NCBI GenBank assembly: GCA_044224315.1
Contig: JBGAKR010000001.1
Coordinates: 372,001 to 436,000, forward strand
Direction: 5' to 3'
Source: JAGXTF01 sp044224315
GTDB lineage: Bacteria > Bacteroidota > Bacteroidia > NS11-12g > UBA955
DNA length: 64,000 nt
The position numbers were made by a program, and so were the translations under genes. Below the pieces are notes generated by a model, which searched no databases, was not told the DNA's origin, and saw only the letters and a list, made by a program, of their open reading frames with translations. This document shows, in pieces, positions 36,734 through 45,168 of the stretch. Each line of letters starts with the position of its first letter. The stretch's first letter is position 1.

Positions 36734-38072
36734 CGGGCTTCTCCATTTTAATATCCGCTTTTACGCGGTGCACCCGACGCATATCGGCTGCATCTATAGT
36801 AAACGTAATTTGGTTATGGATTATTTCTTCGCCTGCCACTGGAATTTTACCTGCAATTTCGGTAATCAGTCCGCCCAGGGTATCAATATCCTCGTTCACA
36901 CTGTCGAAATAATTTACCGGCATTTGGGTAATACGCAAAAAGTCTACCAGGGGAGTTTTGCCCTCAAATAAATAGGAGTGTTCGCCAAGTCGGCTGTACT
37001 GCTGGTTTTCTTCGTCAAACTCGTCGTTTATTTCGCCAAAAACCTCCTCCATAATATCTTCCAGGGTGGCAATGCCTTTGCTGCCCCCAAACTCATCAAC
37101 TACAATGGCCATGTGATTGCGGCTTTGGCGAAACTCGTGCAGCAGATCGTCGATTTTTTTATTTTCAGGCACAAAATGCGGACTGCGCTGCAGTTTTTTC
37201 CAGTCGAATTCGGGTCCTTCGTTTAAAAACGGAAGCAGGTCCTTCATATTCAGGATACCGGTAATCTGGTCGAAATTTTCGTGGTAAACCGGCATGCGCG
37301 AAAAACGCAATTTGCGCAACTCGTCCAGCACTTCGGTAAAATTCATAGCATCGTCGAGGGCTGAGACATCCATTCTTGGGCGCATAATCTGGCTTACCTG
37401 GGTTTGGGTAATGTTTACGATCCCTTTCAGTATTTCTTTTTCCTGCCGGGCATCGGCCTCATTGGCGGTTATGTCTATGGCATGGCTAAGTTCTTCGGGG
37501 GTAAGCTCGGGGGTTTTCTGGCGAATGCGTTTTTCTAAAAAGGTGGTGGTTTTCACCAACACATTGGTAAAAGGCCAAAGGATAAACATAAAGAAACGCA
37601 TAGGATAACCCAGAAAAAGAGCCGATTTGCGGTAATGCTGGGTAGCATACACTTTGGGCATTACCTCGCCAAATACCAGTATAATCATGGTAACCACTAT
37701 GGCATCGATAAAAAAGCGCAGCAAGGGGTTATGCTCAATATCCATAATCATTTCGATGAAAAAAGATGAGAGCACTACAAATGCCACCATTCCCAGGCTG
37801 TTTACCACCAAAACGGTAGCTAGCAGGTGTTTGGGAGAGGCAAGCAGATAGAGAATATTTTTGGCAGCCTGTCCTTTCTGCGCGCGCAATTCTTCCAGGT
37901 CGCTTTCGCGGTGGGAGAAGAAAGCATTTTCGGCAGAGCTGCAGATAGCACTTAAGGCCAGGCAGCCCAAAAGGCCAAAGCTAAGGCCCAGCAATGCCGA
38001 AACATCGCCATTTTCAAGGGTTTTGAAAATTCCGGTTAGTAATGTGGTAAAGACGGGACCGCTGTCGTCCAT
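36723..38072 (-). CDS. gldE: Gliding motility-associated protein GldE (CNNM/CBS transporter-like)
   Basis: 449 residues. The N-terminal CNNM/DUF21 domain has three to four membrane segments (FGLLGCLALSAICSSAENAFF, HLLATVLVVNSLGMVAFVVLSSFF). A CBS pair spans about 215-335 (MRPRMDVSALDDAMNF, FRQSRNHMAIVVDEFGGSKGIATLEDIMEEVFGEI). The last part is a CorC/HlyC domain (INDEFDEE...DSVNEDIDTLGGLITEI). Paralogues move magnesium or cobalt ions; GldE supports GldD function in Flavobacterium. Context with gldD, ssb and mutY makes the assignment firm. Confidence 0.93.
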   Translation of the reverse strand: MDDSGPVFTTLLTGIFKTLENGDVSALLGLSFGLLGCLALSAICSSAENAFFSHRESDLEELRAQKGQAAKNILYLLASPKHLLATVLVVNSLGMVAFVVLSSFFIEMIMDIEHNPLLRFFIDAIVVTMIILVFGEVMPKVYATQHYRKSALFLGYPMRFFMFILWPFTNVLVKTTTFLEKRIRQKTPELTPEELSHAIDITANEADARQEKEILKGIVNITQTQVSQIMRPRMDVSALDDAMNFTEVLDELRKLRFSRMPVYHENFDQITGILNMKDLLPFLNEGPEFDWKKLQRSPHFVPENKKIDDLLHEFRQSRNHMAIVVDEFGGSKGIATLEDIMEEVFGEINDEFDEENQQYSRLGEHSYLFEGKTPLVDFLRITQMPVNYFDSVNEDIDTLGGLITEIAGKIPVAGEEIIHNQITFTIDAADMRRVHRVKADIKMEKPDDE

Positions 38073-38091
38073 GGAGTCTTATTTAAATAAA

Positions 38092-38556
38092 TTAGAATGG
38101 CAGCTCGTCGTCTACTGAATTATCAGCAGCCTGGAAGTCGTCATTCTCACCGCCTTGTCCGCGTTCAAAAACAGGCTGATTTTGGGTGGGGCTAAAACCG
38201 CGCTGGGCATCCATATCGCTTTCGCCGCGGTTCATTCCGCCCATCATTTGCATGGTGAGCACGCGTATTTTTTTTACCTGTTTTTCTACACCTTCAGGAT
38301 CTACATATTTATCGGTGCGGATTTTTCCTTCTACATATATAACGCTGCCTTTGCGCAGGTATTTTTCTGCAGTGCGGGCCTGATTGTCCCAAATTTCCAG
38401 GTTGTGCCACTCGGTACTTTCCTTGCGGTTACCTTCTTTATCGGTATAGTAATCGTTGGTAGCCAGTGTAACATTGCAAACAACGCGGCCGTTGTCTAAT
38501 TGTTTAATGAGTGGGTCTTTGCCCAATCTTCCCAGTAAAATGACTTTGTTTATCAT
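38092..38556 (-). CDS. ssb: Single-stranded DNA-binding protein
   Basis: An OB fold starting MINKVILLGRLGKDPLIKQL, with VCNVTLATNDYYTDKEGNRKE and YVEGKIRTDKY. A flexible Gly/Gln/Asp-rich tail ends in the acidic tip DDELPF, which recruits partner proteins. 154 residues is normal. It lies six bases from mutY and 19 from gldE. Confidence 0.96.
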   Translation of the reverse strand: MINKVILLGRLGKDPLIKQLDNGRVVCNVTLATNDYYTDKEGNRKESTEWHNLEIWDNQARTAEKYLRKGSVIYVEGKIRTDKYVDPEGVEKQVKKIRVLTMQMMGGMNRGESDMDAQRGFSPTQNQPVFERGQGGENDDFQAADNSVDDELPF

Positions 38557-38562
38557 GTATTC

Positions 38563-39630
38563 TTATTGTTTATGTGTTGCGAAACCCTTTTTCACCAGAT
38601 ATTTATGCATGAGGCGGTGAACGGGGTATTGATTCAATGCTGTTATACTTACTTTGATGAAACCTTTATTTTGTGTTACAATAATAGAGGGGTTTCCTGA
38701 TATATGCCAAAATCTGGCAAAAATTGTTTGGTGTGTGAGCTGATGCTTTTCTTCAAAACAGTCTAAAACCTTGGCTGCGTTTGGATTCTTCAGCAATTTA
38801 AATATTTCATCGCCAGGCTTTTCACTGTTGTCTGCCACAGGATTTTCGAAGTTTGGAAACTCATATAACCCCTTCCATATATTACTATGGTCGCGCCTTT
38901 GAATCCAGGTTTCACCCTTCCATTCCAGAAAAACGAAGTCTACAAAGCGATCTTTGGGTGCTTTTTTACTGTTTTTCACCGGTAATTTGCTTTGCAGGTT
39001 TTGATCAAAAGCCACACAGTTTTCCTGCAAGGGGCATTCGGCACATTTTGGGCTGGTAGGTAAACACACCAGAGCCCCCAATTCTATAAAGGCCTGGTTA
39101 AAATCTCCCGGTTTAAAACCTTGCATCCATTCGGTAAGAGTTTGGGTAATCATTTTTACGGTAGCGGGTTTATCTACCGAATCGGCAATACCCAGGTAGC
39201 GGGCTGCAACCCGTTTTACATTTCCATCCACGGCTGCGTAGGGCAAATCGAAAGCAATGCTACCGATAGCAGCGGCGGTATAATCGCCAATTCCTTTCAA
39301 GTTTCGGATTTGGTTGTAGGTTTTGGGAAATTTTCCTTTGTATTGATTTTGAATGGTTTTGGCAGCAAAATGAATATTTAATGCCCTGGAATAGTAGCCC
39401 AGACCCTGCCATTTTTTAAGAATTTCGCTTTCCGGAGCATCGGCTAGTTTTTGGAGGGTGGGAAATGCCTCCAGGAATGTCATGAAAAAGTCAATTACTT
39501 GGACCACCCTGGTTTGCTGTAGCATAATCTCCGAAATCCATATGTGATAAGGGTTTCGGGTATTTCGCCAAGGTAAGTCACGCCCGGTTTTGGCATACCA
39601 TTGTAGTAATTTTACTAAATTTTTTTGCAT
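38563..39630 (-). CDS. mutY: A/G-specific adenine glycosylase
   Basis: It removes adenine mispaired with 8-oxoguanine. The helix-hairpin-helix (LKGIGDYTAAAIGSIAF), the catalytic Asp in AAVDGNVKRV and the 4Fe-4S cluster ligands CLPTSPKCAECPLQENC are present. The C-terminal NUDIX-like domain follows (FVDFVFLEWKGETWIQRR). 355 residues fits the family. First gene of the mutY-ssb-gldE-gldD block and divergent from the HU gene. Confidence 0.96.
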   Translation of the reverse strand: MQKNLVKLLQWYAKTGRDLPWRNTRNPYHIWISEIMLQQTRVVQVIDFFMTFLEAFPTLQKLADAPESEILKKWQGLGYYSRALNIHFAAKTIQNQYKGKFPKTYNQIRNLKGIGDYTAAAIGSIAFDLPYAAVDGNVKRVAARYLGIADSVDKPATVKMITQTLTEWMQGFKPGDFNQAFIELGALVCLPTSPKCAECPLQENCVAFDQNLQSKLPVKNSKKAPKDRFVDFVFLEWKGETWIQRRDHSNIWKGLYEFPNFENPVADNSEKPGDEIFKLLKNPNAAKVLDCFEEKHQLTHQTIFARFWHISGNPSIIVTQNKGFIKVSITALNQYPVHRLMHKYLVKKGFATHKQ

Positions 39631-39677
39631 GATTTGTGCAAAAAACGTCAGGAATTAGGTTATTTAGCAGAATATTT

Positions 39678-39986
39678 ATGACCAAATCAGAAATAGTCAA
39701 CGAAATCGCCGTACGTACCGGCCTTGAAAAAACAGCGATTGCTGAAACTTTGGACAACTTCTTCGTAGTGGCTAAGAATGCAATGGTATCCGGAAACAAC
39801 TTGTATCTGAGGGGTTTCGGTACATTCGAACTTAAAAAACGCGAAACAAAAGTGGCCCGCAACATTAAACGCAATACCAGCCTGGTAGTGCCTGCACACT
39901 ATGTTGCCAGATTTAAACCTGCCAAGGAATTTGCAGTCCAGGTAAAGAGCAGTAAGGAACTTTCCAACCGCCTAAAAGGCAAATAA
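39678..39986 (+). CDS. HU/IHF-family DNA-binding protein
   Basis: 102 residues from MTKSEIVNEIAVRTGLEKTAIAETLDNFF, with the beta-arm GFGTFELKKRETKVARNIKRNTS and a basic end. It bends or packages DNA. The in-frame extension upstream (39636) is poor in coding character and would overlap the mutY promoter side. This gene divergent from mutY is conserved in Bacteroidota. Confidence 0.92.
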   Translation: MTKSEIVNEIAVRTGLEKTAIAETLDNFFVVAKNAMVSGNNLYLRGFGTFELKKRETKVARNIKRNTSLVVPAHYVARFKPAKEFAVQVKSSKELSNRLKGK

Positions 39987-40011
39987 GTATTTCTTACTGC
40001 CCGGCCTTACT

Positions 40012-40019
40012 TAAATTTG
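40012..40019 (+). promoter_or_regulatory. -7 element before the TPR gene
   Basis: TAAATTTG fits TAnnTTTG. It ends five bases before the GTG start at 40024, so transcription would begin at or just after that codon. Either the mRNA is leaderless or translation starts at the ATG at 40051. Confidence 0.45.
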
Positions 40020-40023
40020 CATC

Positions 40024-40833
40024 GTGGATTCAACCAAACGCCACGTATGGATGGTATTGGCCTTCGCTGCTGCGCTGGCTTCCGTATTAGTAATCAACCG
40101 GTGGAAAAGCCCTACCGGCACCCTTGAAGCACCCAAACAGGAAATGCCTCAGGCAGACAATGGCTTTGAAAGCCGACCTATAGGCAATGGGGAATTTTTT
40201 GCCCAGGTTTTTAAGGATGTAAAACCGCCTGTATGGGTAGGAAGCCTGCTTGTGAAAGAACCTTCCACCCTTGTGCAGGATTCTTTGCTGCGGCTGCAAC
40301 GCTGGGCCCTAGAAACCCAGAATACAGCCCTGGAAGCTTGGGTAATAGGGCAACTGGCGGAGCAAAAACCCACCGAGGCCAACATTACGGAAGCTGCGCG
40401 CAACTTTATTTTCTCGGCCACACAGATTACCGAAAATGCCATTATCAGTTCGTACCTGTACCAATCGGGTAAGAAAATGATAGATCGTGGGATGAAACTC
40501 AACGACAAAAACATCCCCTTACGCAATGCATTGATTACGTATTTAAGCATTTACGAAAATGCCCCTATGAAATTTTTAGGGGTGCTGCGCGAAACCTTAG
40601 CCATTGATAGTACCAATGTAGAAACCCATTACATCCACCTGGGTTTGCTCAAAAAATCGGGACAATGGAAAAAAGCGCTGGATAAATGCCAAAAATTAAT
40701 ATCTTTGCAGCCCCAAAATCCAGAATGGTTGTTTGAAGCAAGTGACCTTTACGGACAGCAGGGCGACTCGGTGAACGCCAAAGTTTATTTAAACCTGGCA
40801 GTGAAAGCCCGAAACAACCAGAAAAAACAATAA
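40024..40833 (+). CDS. TPR protein with N-terminal membrane anchor
   Basis: An N-terminal hydrophobic segment (WMVLAFAAALASVLVI) anchors the protein. The C-terminal half carries TPR units (ETHYIHLGLLKKSGQWKKALDKCQKL, PEWLFEASDLYGQQGDSVNAKVYL). The rest is helical. It probably scaffolds other proteins. The position between the HU and RNase G genes is usual in Bacteroidota. The GTG at 40024 or the ATG at 40051 could be the true start. Confidence 0.75.
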   Translation: MDSTKRHVWMVLAFAAALASVLVINRWKSPTGTLEAPKQEMPQADNGFESRPIGNGEFFAQVFKDVKPPVWVGSLLVKEPSTLVQDSLLRLQRWALETQNTALEAWVIGQLAEQKPTEANITEAARNFIFSATQITENAIISSYLYQSGKKMIDRGMKLNDKNIPLRNALITYLSIYENAPMKFLGVLRETLAIDSTNVETHYIHLGLLKKSGQWKKALDKCQKLISLQPQNPEWLFEASDLYGQQGDSVNAKVYLNLAVKARNNQKKQ

Positions 40834-40843
40834 TAGTAAAGAT

Positions 40844-40933
40844 ATGCCAAGCGGAAAAAAAAGAAAACGTCATAAAATCGCCACTCACAAGCGTAAAAAA
40901 CGTTTGCGTAAGAACAGACACAAGAAAAGGTAA
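40844..40933 (+). CDS. Mini ribosomal-type basic protein, AURKAIP1/COX24 (bS22-like), 29 aa
   Basis: A very short frame encodes MPSGKKRKRHKIATHKRKKR followed by LRKNRHKKR, 29 residues with about 60 percent Lys/Arg/His. This matches the small AURKAIP1/COX24-domain proteins known next to the RNase G gene in Bacteroidota, related to bacterial bS22 and mitochondrial mS38 of the small ribosomal subunit. It begins ten bases after the TPR gene stop and ends 23 bases before rng. The family assignment is from memory of the sequence pattern. Confidence 0.85.
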   Translation: MPSGKKRKRHKIATHKRKKRLRKNRHKKR

Positions 40934-40956
40934 TCGGAGCTTAGAAGGTCCCTATT

Positions 40957-42510
40957 TTGTCCAACGAATTAATTATACAAAAAAGTTCGTCGGGGATTGA
41001 GATTGCCTTATTAACCGAGAAAAAACTTACTGAATTTCATCGCGAGTCGGCAGACTCCTCCTTCCAGGTTGGTGATTTTTACCTCGGTAAGGTTAAGAAA
41101 ATTTCCCCGGCCCTGAACGCCGCCTTTGTTGATATTGGTGCTGAAAAAGACGCTTTTCTCACCTATTTCGACCTGGGCCCGAATGTGAACTCGGTAAAAA
41201 AGTTTGCCCGCCTGGTGCAGGAGGGTGGCTCGGCTTCTGTAGAGCTGGACAAGTTTGTTTTAGAACCCCAAACCGTTAAAACGGGTAAAATTACCCAAAT
41301 CCTGAAAACCGGCGAAAAAGTGCTGGTACAGGTGCTTAAAGAACCCATTGCCAATAAAGGCCCCAAAGTTACCTGCGATATCAGCCTGGCAGGTCGCTAC
41401 TTTGTGCTGGTTCCTTTTTCCAATTCCATTTCTATCAGCCGCAAAATCGGCAGCCCCGAAGAAAAGAAACGTCTGAAAGACCTGGCCAATAGCCTGCGCC
41501 CAAAGAATTTTGGCGTTATCATTCGCACTGTATCTGAAGGAGTGGATATCCAGGATCTGGATACAGATTTGCGCAATCTGGTAAAAAAATGGGATACCAT
41601 GGCCACACAGCTGAAAAATGCCAAACCTGCATCTCTGGTGCTGGGAGAAGGCAACAGGCTGCAAACCATGCTGCGCGATTTGCTCAACGACACCTTTACT
41701 ATGGTGGCCGTAAATGATGCCGATCTTTATAATGAAGTAAAAAAATACCTGCAGCGCATTTCGCCCCAAAGCGAAAAAATTCTGCGCCATTACCAGGGCA
41801 AAGCCAATATTTTTGATCAATACGGGGTAAACCGTCAGATTAAATCTTCGTTTGGCAAAAGTGTTCCTTTTAGCGGTGGTGCTTATCTGGTGATAGAGCA
41901 TACCGAAGCCCTGCATGTGATAGATGTAAACAGTGGCAATACTTCTTTCGACCCCAAAAGCCGTGAAGAGAATGTATTGAAGGTAAACCTGGAAGCTGTA
42001 GACGAAATAGCCCGCCAGATCCGCCTAAGGGATATGGGAGGCATTATAGTGATTGACTTTATCGACATGCGCGACCAAAAACACCGCAGCGAACTGTTCA
42101 ACACACTACGTCAGGCCATGAAAACCGATCGCGCCCGCCATACCATTTTGCCAATGAGCAAATTTGGATTGGTACAAATTACCCGCGAAAGGGTAAGACC
42201 GCAGTTGGAAATCAGCAATACCGAAATATGCCCTAGCTGCAATGGTACCGGCCGCATAGAAAACAGCGTACAATTGCTGGACAGGCTCGAAAATAACGTT
42301 ACCTACCTATGGGAAAATATGAACCATAAGCACCTGAAACTGCGTGCGCATCCCATGGTTATTTCCTATATCCGATTTGGTTTCCCTTCACGTCGCATCA
42401 AATGGTGGTTTAAATACCGCAGATGGCTGAAACTAAAGGCTGAACCCGGATTTCAGCTTACCCGTCTTGAATTTCAGGACAGCCATGGCCACCCGATTGT
42501 GGGTGAATAA
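40957..42510 (+). CDS. rng: Ribonuclease E/G family protein (RNase G)
   Basis: 517 residues starting at a TTG (MSNELIIQKSSSGIEIALL). The S1 domain is VGDFYLGKVKKISPALNAAFVDIGAEKDAFL. The catalytic DNase I-like region has VIEHTEALHVIDVNSG and GGIIVIDFIDMRD, with the metal-binding Asp residues. The zinc-link CPSCNGTG follows. It processes rRNA 5' ends and mRNA. The TTG start is favoured because the family normally begins with this MSNELII block. Confidence 0.94.
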   Translation: MSNELIIQKSSSGIEIALLTEKKLTEFHRESADSSFQVGDFYLGKVKKISPALNAAFVDIGAEKDAFLTYFDLGPNVNSVKKFARLVQEGGSASVELDKFVLEPQTVKTGKITQILKTGEKVLVQVLKEPIANKGPKVTCDISLAGRYFVLVPFSNSISISRKIGSPEEKKRLKDLANSLRPKNFGVIIRTVSEGVDIQDLDTDLRNLVKKWDTMATQLKNAKPASLVLGEGNRLQTMLRDLLNDTFTMVAVNDADLYNEVKKYLQRISPQSEKILRHYQGKANIFDQYGVNRQIKSSFGKSVPFSGGAYLVIEHTEALHVIDVNSGNTSFDPKSREENVLKVNLEAVDEIARQIRLRDMGGIIVIDFIDMRDQKHRSELFNTLRQAMKTDRARHTILPMSKFGLVQITRERVRPQLEISNTEICPSCNGTGRIENSVQLLDRLENNVTYLWENMNHKHLKLRAHPMVISYIRFGFPSRRIKWWFKYRRWLKLKAEPGFQLTRLEFQDSHGHPIVGE

Positions 42511-42616
42511 AGGTACATTGCCAGGCTAATTTTCCAACGTCTTTTACCGCATTTTTTTAATCTGTTGCCGCAAATAATTCCAATGCCGTTTAATCTGGCA
42601 TAAATTCGTTTTTCGG

Positions 42617-43630
42617 ATGGAGCTAAAAAGCAAACGAAATACATGGATGATGGTGCTGGGCAGCCTGCTTTTTTTAATGCTGCCTGTGCTGGCCTCGCCC
42701 GATTTGCTTACTACGCGCAATCTTTTTGAAATACCCGGTTTCAGAAAAGATATGGCCATGTTTGCCGTGCTGCTTATTTATTTTCATCTCAATTATTACC
42801 TTATTATTCCACGCTTTTATTTTACCCAAAAATACCTTTGGTTTTCTATTATTACAGTATTGAGTTGCATTGCATTAATCCTCATAGCCAATGCCTTTCA
42901 TGGCCCGCCCCGCATGCCTTCGCACCACCCTGGAATGCCTAAAAAAACGCATTTATTATATTTTTTAAACATCCATTTTTTTAGATTTGTGGCTGTATTT
43001 GTTTCATCGCTATTATTAAGGGTTTTTAACAAATGGCGCGAAGCTGAAAAGAAAAAAACCGAGGCCGAATTATCCTGGTTAAAAGCGCAGATTAATCCAC
43101 ACTTCTTTTTCAATACTCTCAATACCATTCACGGTTTGGCACTTATGAAATCGGAAAAAACCACCGATGCCATATTGCGTTTATCGGGTTTGATGCGCTA
43201 TGTGCTGCAGGAAGCCAACGACCAGTTTGTACCCTTAGAAGGTGAAATAAATTACATTCAAAATTACTGCGATTTACAAAAAATAAGATTCGGAGATTCG
43301 GTTCAATTGCAATTTGAAACACACGGCAATGCGCAAGGCGTCCAAATTGCGCCCATGCTATTGATTCCGTTTATAGAGAATGCATATAAATACGGCGTAA
43401 ATCCGGAATCGCCCGGAATTATTGATATAAAAATTGAAATTCACAAGCATGAATTGCGATTCAAAGTGAATAATAAAATTACCGGAATTGCCACTGATTT
43501 AGAGGGATCGGGACTGGGAATTGAGAATACTAAAAAACGCTTGAATCTATTATATCCCGGTAAACATGAATTAAAAATTACACCCGAAAATGGTCATTAT
43601 TCGGTAGATCTGAAAATAAATCTGGTATGA
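42617..43630 (+). CDS. LytS/YehU-type sensor histidine kinase
   Basis: 337 residues with four membrane segments up to about residue 140 (MMVLGSLLFLMLPVLA, MAMFAVLLIYFHLNYYLI, WFSIITVLSCIALILIANAF, FFRFVAVFVSSLLLRVF). The His_kinase motif is LKAQINPHFFFNTLNTIHG. The ATPase domain has LIPFIENAYKYGV and GSGLGIENTKKRL. The signal is unknown. It overlaps the LytTR regulator gene by four bases (ATGA). Confidence 0.9.
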   Translation: MELKSKRNTWMMVLGSLLFLMLPVLASPDLLTTRNLFEIPGFRKDMAMFAVLLIYFHLNYYLIIPRFYFTQKYLWFSIITVLSCIALILIANAFHGPPRMPSHHPGMPKKTHLLYFLNIHFFRFVAVFVSSLLLRVFNKWREAEKKKTEAELSWLKAQINPHFFFNTLNTIHGLALMKSEKTTDAILRLSGLMRYVLQEANDQFVPLEGEINYIQNYCDLQKIRFGDSVQLQFETHGNAQGVQIAPMLLIPFIENAYKYGVNPESPGIIDIKIEIHKHELRFKVNNKITGIATDLEGSGLGIENTKKRLNLLYPGKHELKITPENGHYSVDLKINLV

Positions 43631-44334
43631 TAAACGCCATAGCCCTTGATGATGAAGCCATTGCTTTAGAGGTAATAAAACATTATGCCGCCAACGCTGG
43701 CAGCGAACGTTTAAATCTGCTTTCTACCTTTACCCGCCCTACCCTGGCCATGGATTTTATCAAAGAAAATAAACCCGATTTATTGTTTTTAGATATTAAT
43801 ATGCCTTCGCAAAATGGAATGGAATTATCCAAATTATTGCCCGAAGGAACCATGATTATTTTTACAACAGCATATAGCCAATATGCTGCAGAAAGCTACG
43901 AACGATTTACTGTTGATTATTTAGTAAAACCCTTTACCTACGAACGTTTTTTACAAGCCCTGGAAAAAGCAGAAAAGCACAAAGCCCTTCTGCGCATGGG
44001 GCAATCCGGACCTACCGGAACAATACAAATTAAGGCCGATTATAAAACCTATAATGTGGCATTAAAAGATGTAATTTATGTGCAGGGAATGGATGATTAT
44101 GCCCGCATTGTATTGGAAAATGAACGACCCATAGTGGCCAGGGTAACCATGAAAAAAATGGAAACCCTGCTGGGTGAAAAAGATTTTATACGCTGCCACA
44201 AATCCTATATTGTAAATAAGCACAGGGTGCTGCAATTCAACTCACGGGAGGTAACCCTGGGAGATAAAAAACTACCGGTGGGTAAATTGTACGAAGAGCC
44301 CCTATTGCAGGCACTTCAATCCCAAGGCTCTTGA
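43627..44334 (+). CDS. LytTR-family response regulator
   Basis: 235 residues. The receiver domain has AIALDDEAIA, phosphorylatable Asp in LLFLDINMPSQNG and YLVKPFTYERF. The LytTR DNA-binding domain runs from about 135 (IQIKADYKTYNVALKDVIYVQGMDDYARI...FIRCHKSYIVNKHRVLQF). Partner of the preceding kinase. Confidence 0.92.
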   Translation: MINAIALDDEAIALEVIKHYAANAGSERLNLLSTFTRPTLAMDFIKENKPDLLFLDINMPSQNGMELSKLLPEGTMIIFTTAYSQYAAESYERFTVDYLVKPFTYERFLQALEKAEKHKALLRMGQSGPTGTIQIKADYKTYNVALKDVIYVQGMDDYARIVLENERPIVARVTMKKMETLLGEKDFIRCHKSYIVNKHRVLQFNSREVTLGDKKLPVGKLYEEPLLQALQSQGS

Positions 44335-44468
44335 AAAAACTGAATAATTCTGCCGGAAATTTGCAAGTTTCCATATCGGATTCGTAAATTGCCGCAATGC
44401 CTGCAATTGCAACAATTACAAGATTTACCCCAGAAACTTCGTTATTCATTCAATTTAGATAAAACACC

Positions 44469-45068
44469 ATGAGAGAATTGGAAGATTTACTGTATAGATT
44501 TATTATAGATATAGCCTCCGTGGCTGTTTTACTGCGCAAAGTGTACCTGCCTATACACACCAAAAAAGAACATATTTTCACTTTTGTGGTATTAAATATT
44601 ATCATTTTTTTAATCTGTTATTTATTAAATTCTGTTGAACTTTCCATGGGCGCTGCTTTTGGTTTATTTGCTGTTTTTTCAATGCTGCGGTACAGAACCG
44701 AAGACATTGGAATTAAAGATATGACCTATCTTTTTTTAATGATTTCGATAGGTTTGGTTACAGCCATAGCCAAACTAACAGGAAATATGGATGAACTGGA
44801 TTTTGCCTATTTAGCCGGAATCAATGTATTATTAATTTTGGTTGTATGGATTTTGGAAAAGAGCACAAATGCCAAATTTGAAAGGGTAAAACTGATTACA
44901 TTCGACAAGTTGGAACTGATTCATCAATCGAAAAAAACAGAATTAATTGCCGACTTGCGAGAACGAACCGGGCTGGATGTGGCGGATGTTGAAATTGTGA
45001 AGATAGACTTTGTGCGAAACAGTGCCTCGCTGAAGGTTTACTATTCAAAAGAAAATAAGCCCAACTAG
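44469..45068 (+). CDS. DUF4956 membrane protein
   Basis: 199 residues with four membrane segments (FTFVVLNIIIFLICYLL, GAAFGLFAVFSMLRYR, MTYLFLMISIGLVTAIAKL, LAGINVLLILVVWIL) and a cytosolic C-terminal domain of about 65 residues (LIADLRERTGLDVADVEIVKIDFVRNSASLKVYY). The LFAVFSMLRYRTEDIGIKDM block is typical of DUF4956. No biochemical function is established. Confidence 0.82.
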   Translation: MRELEDLLYRFIIDIASVAVLLRKVYLPIHTKKEHIFTFVVLNIIIFLICYLLNSVELSMGAAFGLFAVFSMLRYRTEDIGIKDMTYLFLMISIGLVTAIAKLTGNMDELDFAYLAGINVLLILVVWILEKSTNAKFERVKLITFDKLELIHQSKKTELIADLRERTGLDVADVEIVKIDFVRNSASLKVYYSKENKPN

Positions 45069-45131
45069 CGCTTAAACTTGCCTTAGATAAAGTATGCCAC
45101 GCGGTATACACAGCTGCGGTTTAAATTGATT

Positions 45132-45161
45132 TTTGTTTTACACCGGCATCGCGTAAATTTG
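45132..45161 (+). promoter_or_regulatory. Promoter of the NuoE-NuoF fusion gene
   Basis: TTTG (45132-45135) and TAAATTTG (45154-45161) are 18 bases apart, an excellent Bacteroidota promoter. The ATG at 45169 is seven bases further on, so the leader is nearly absent. Confidence 0.75.
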
Positions 45162-45168
45162 GCCGGTA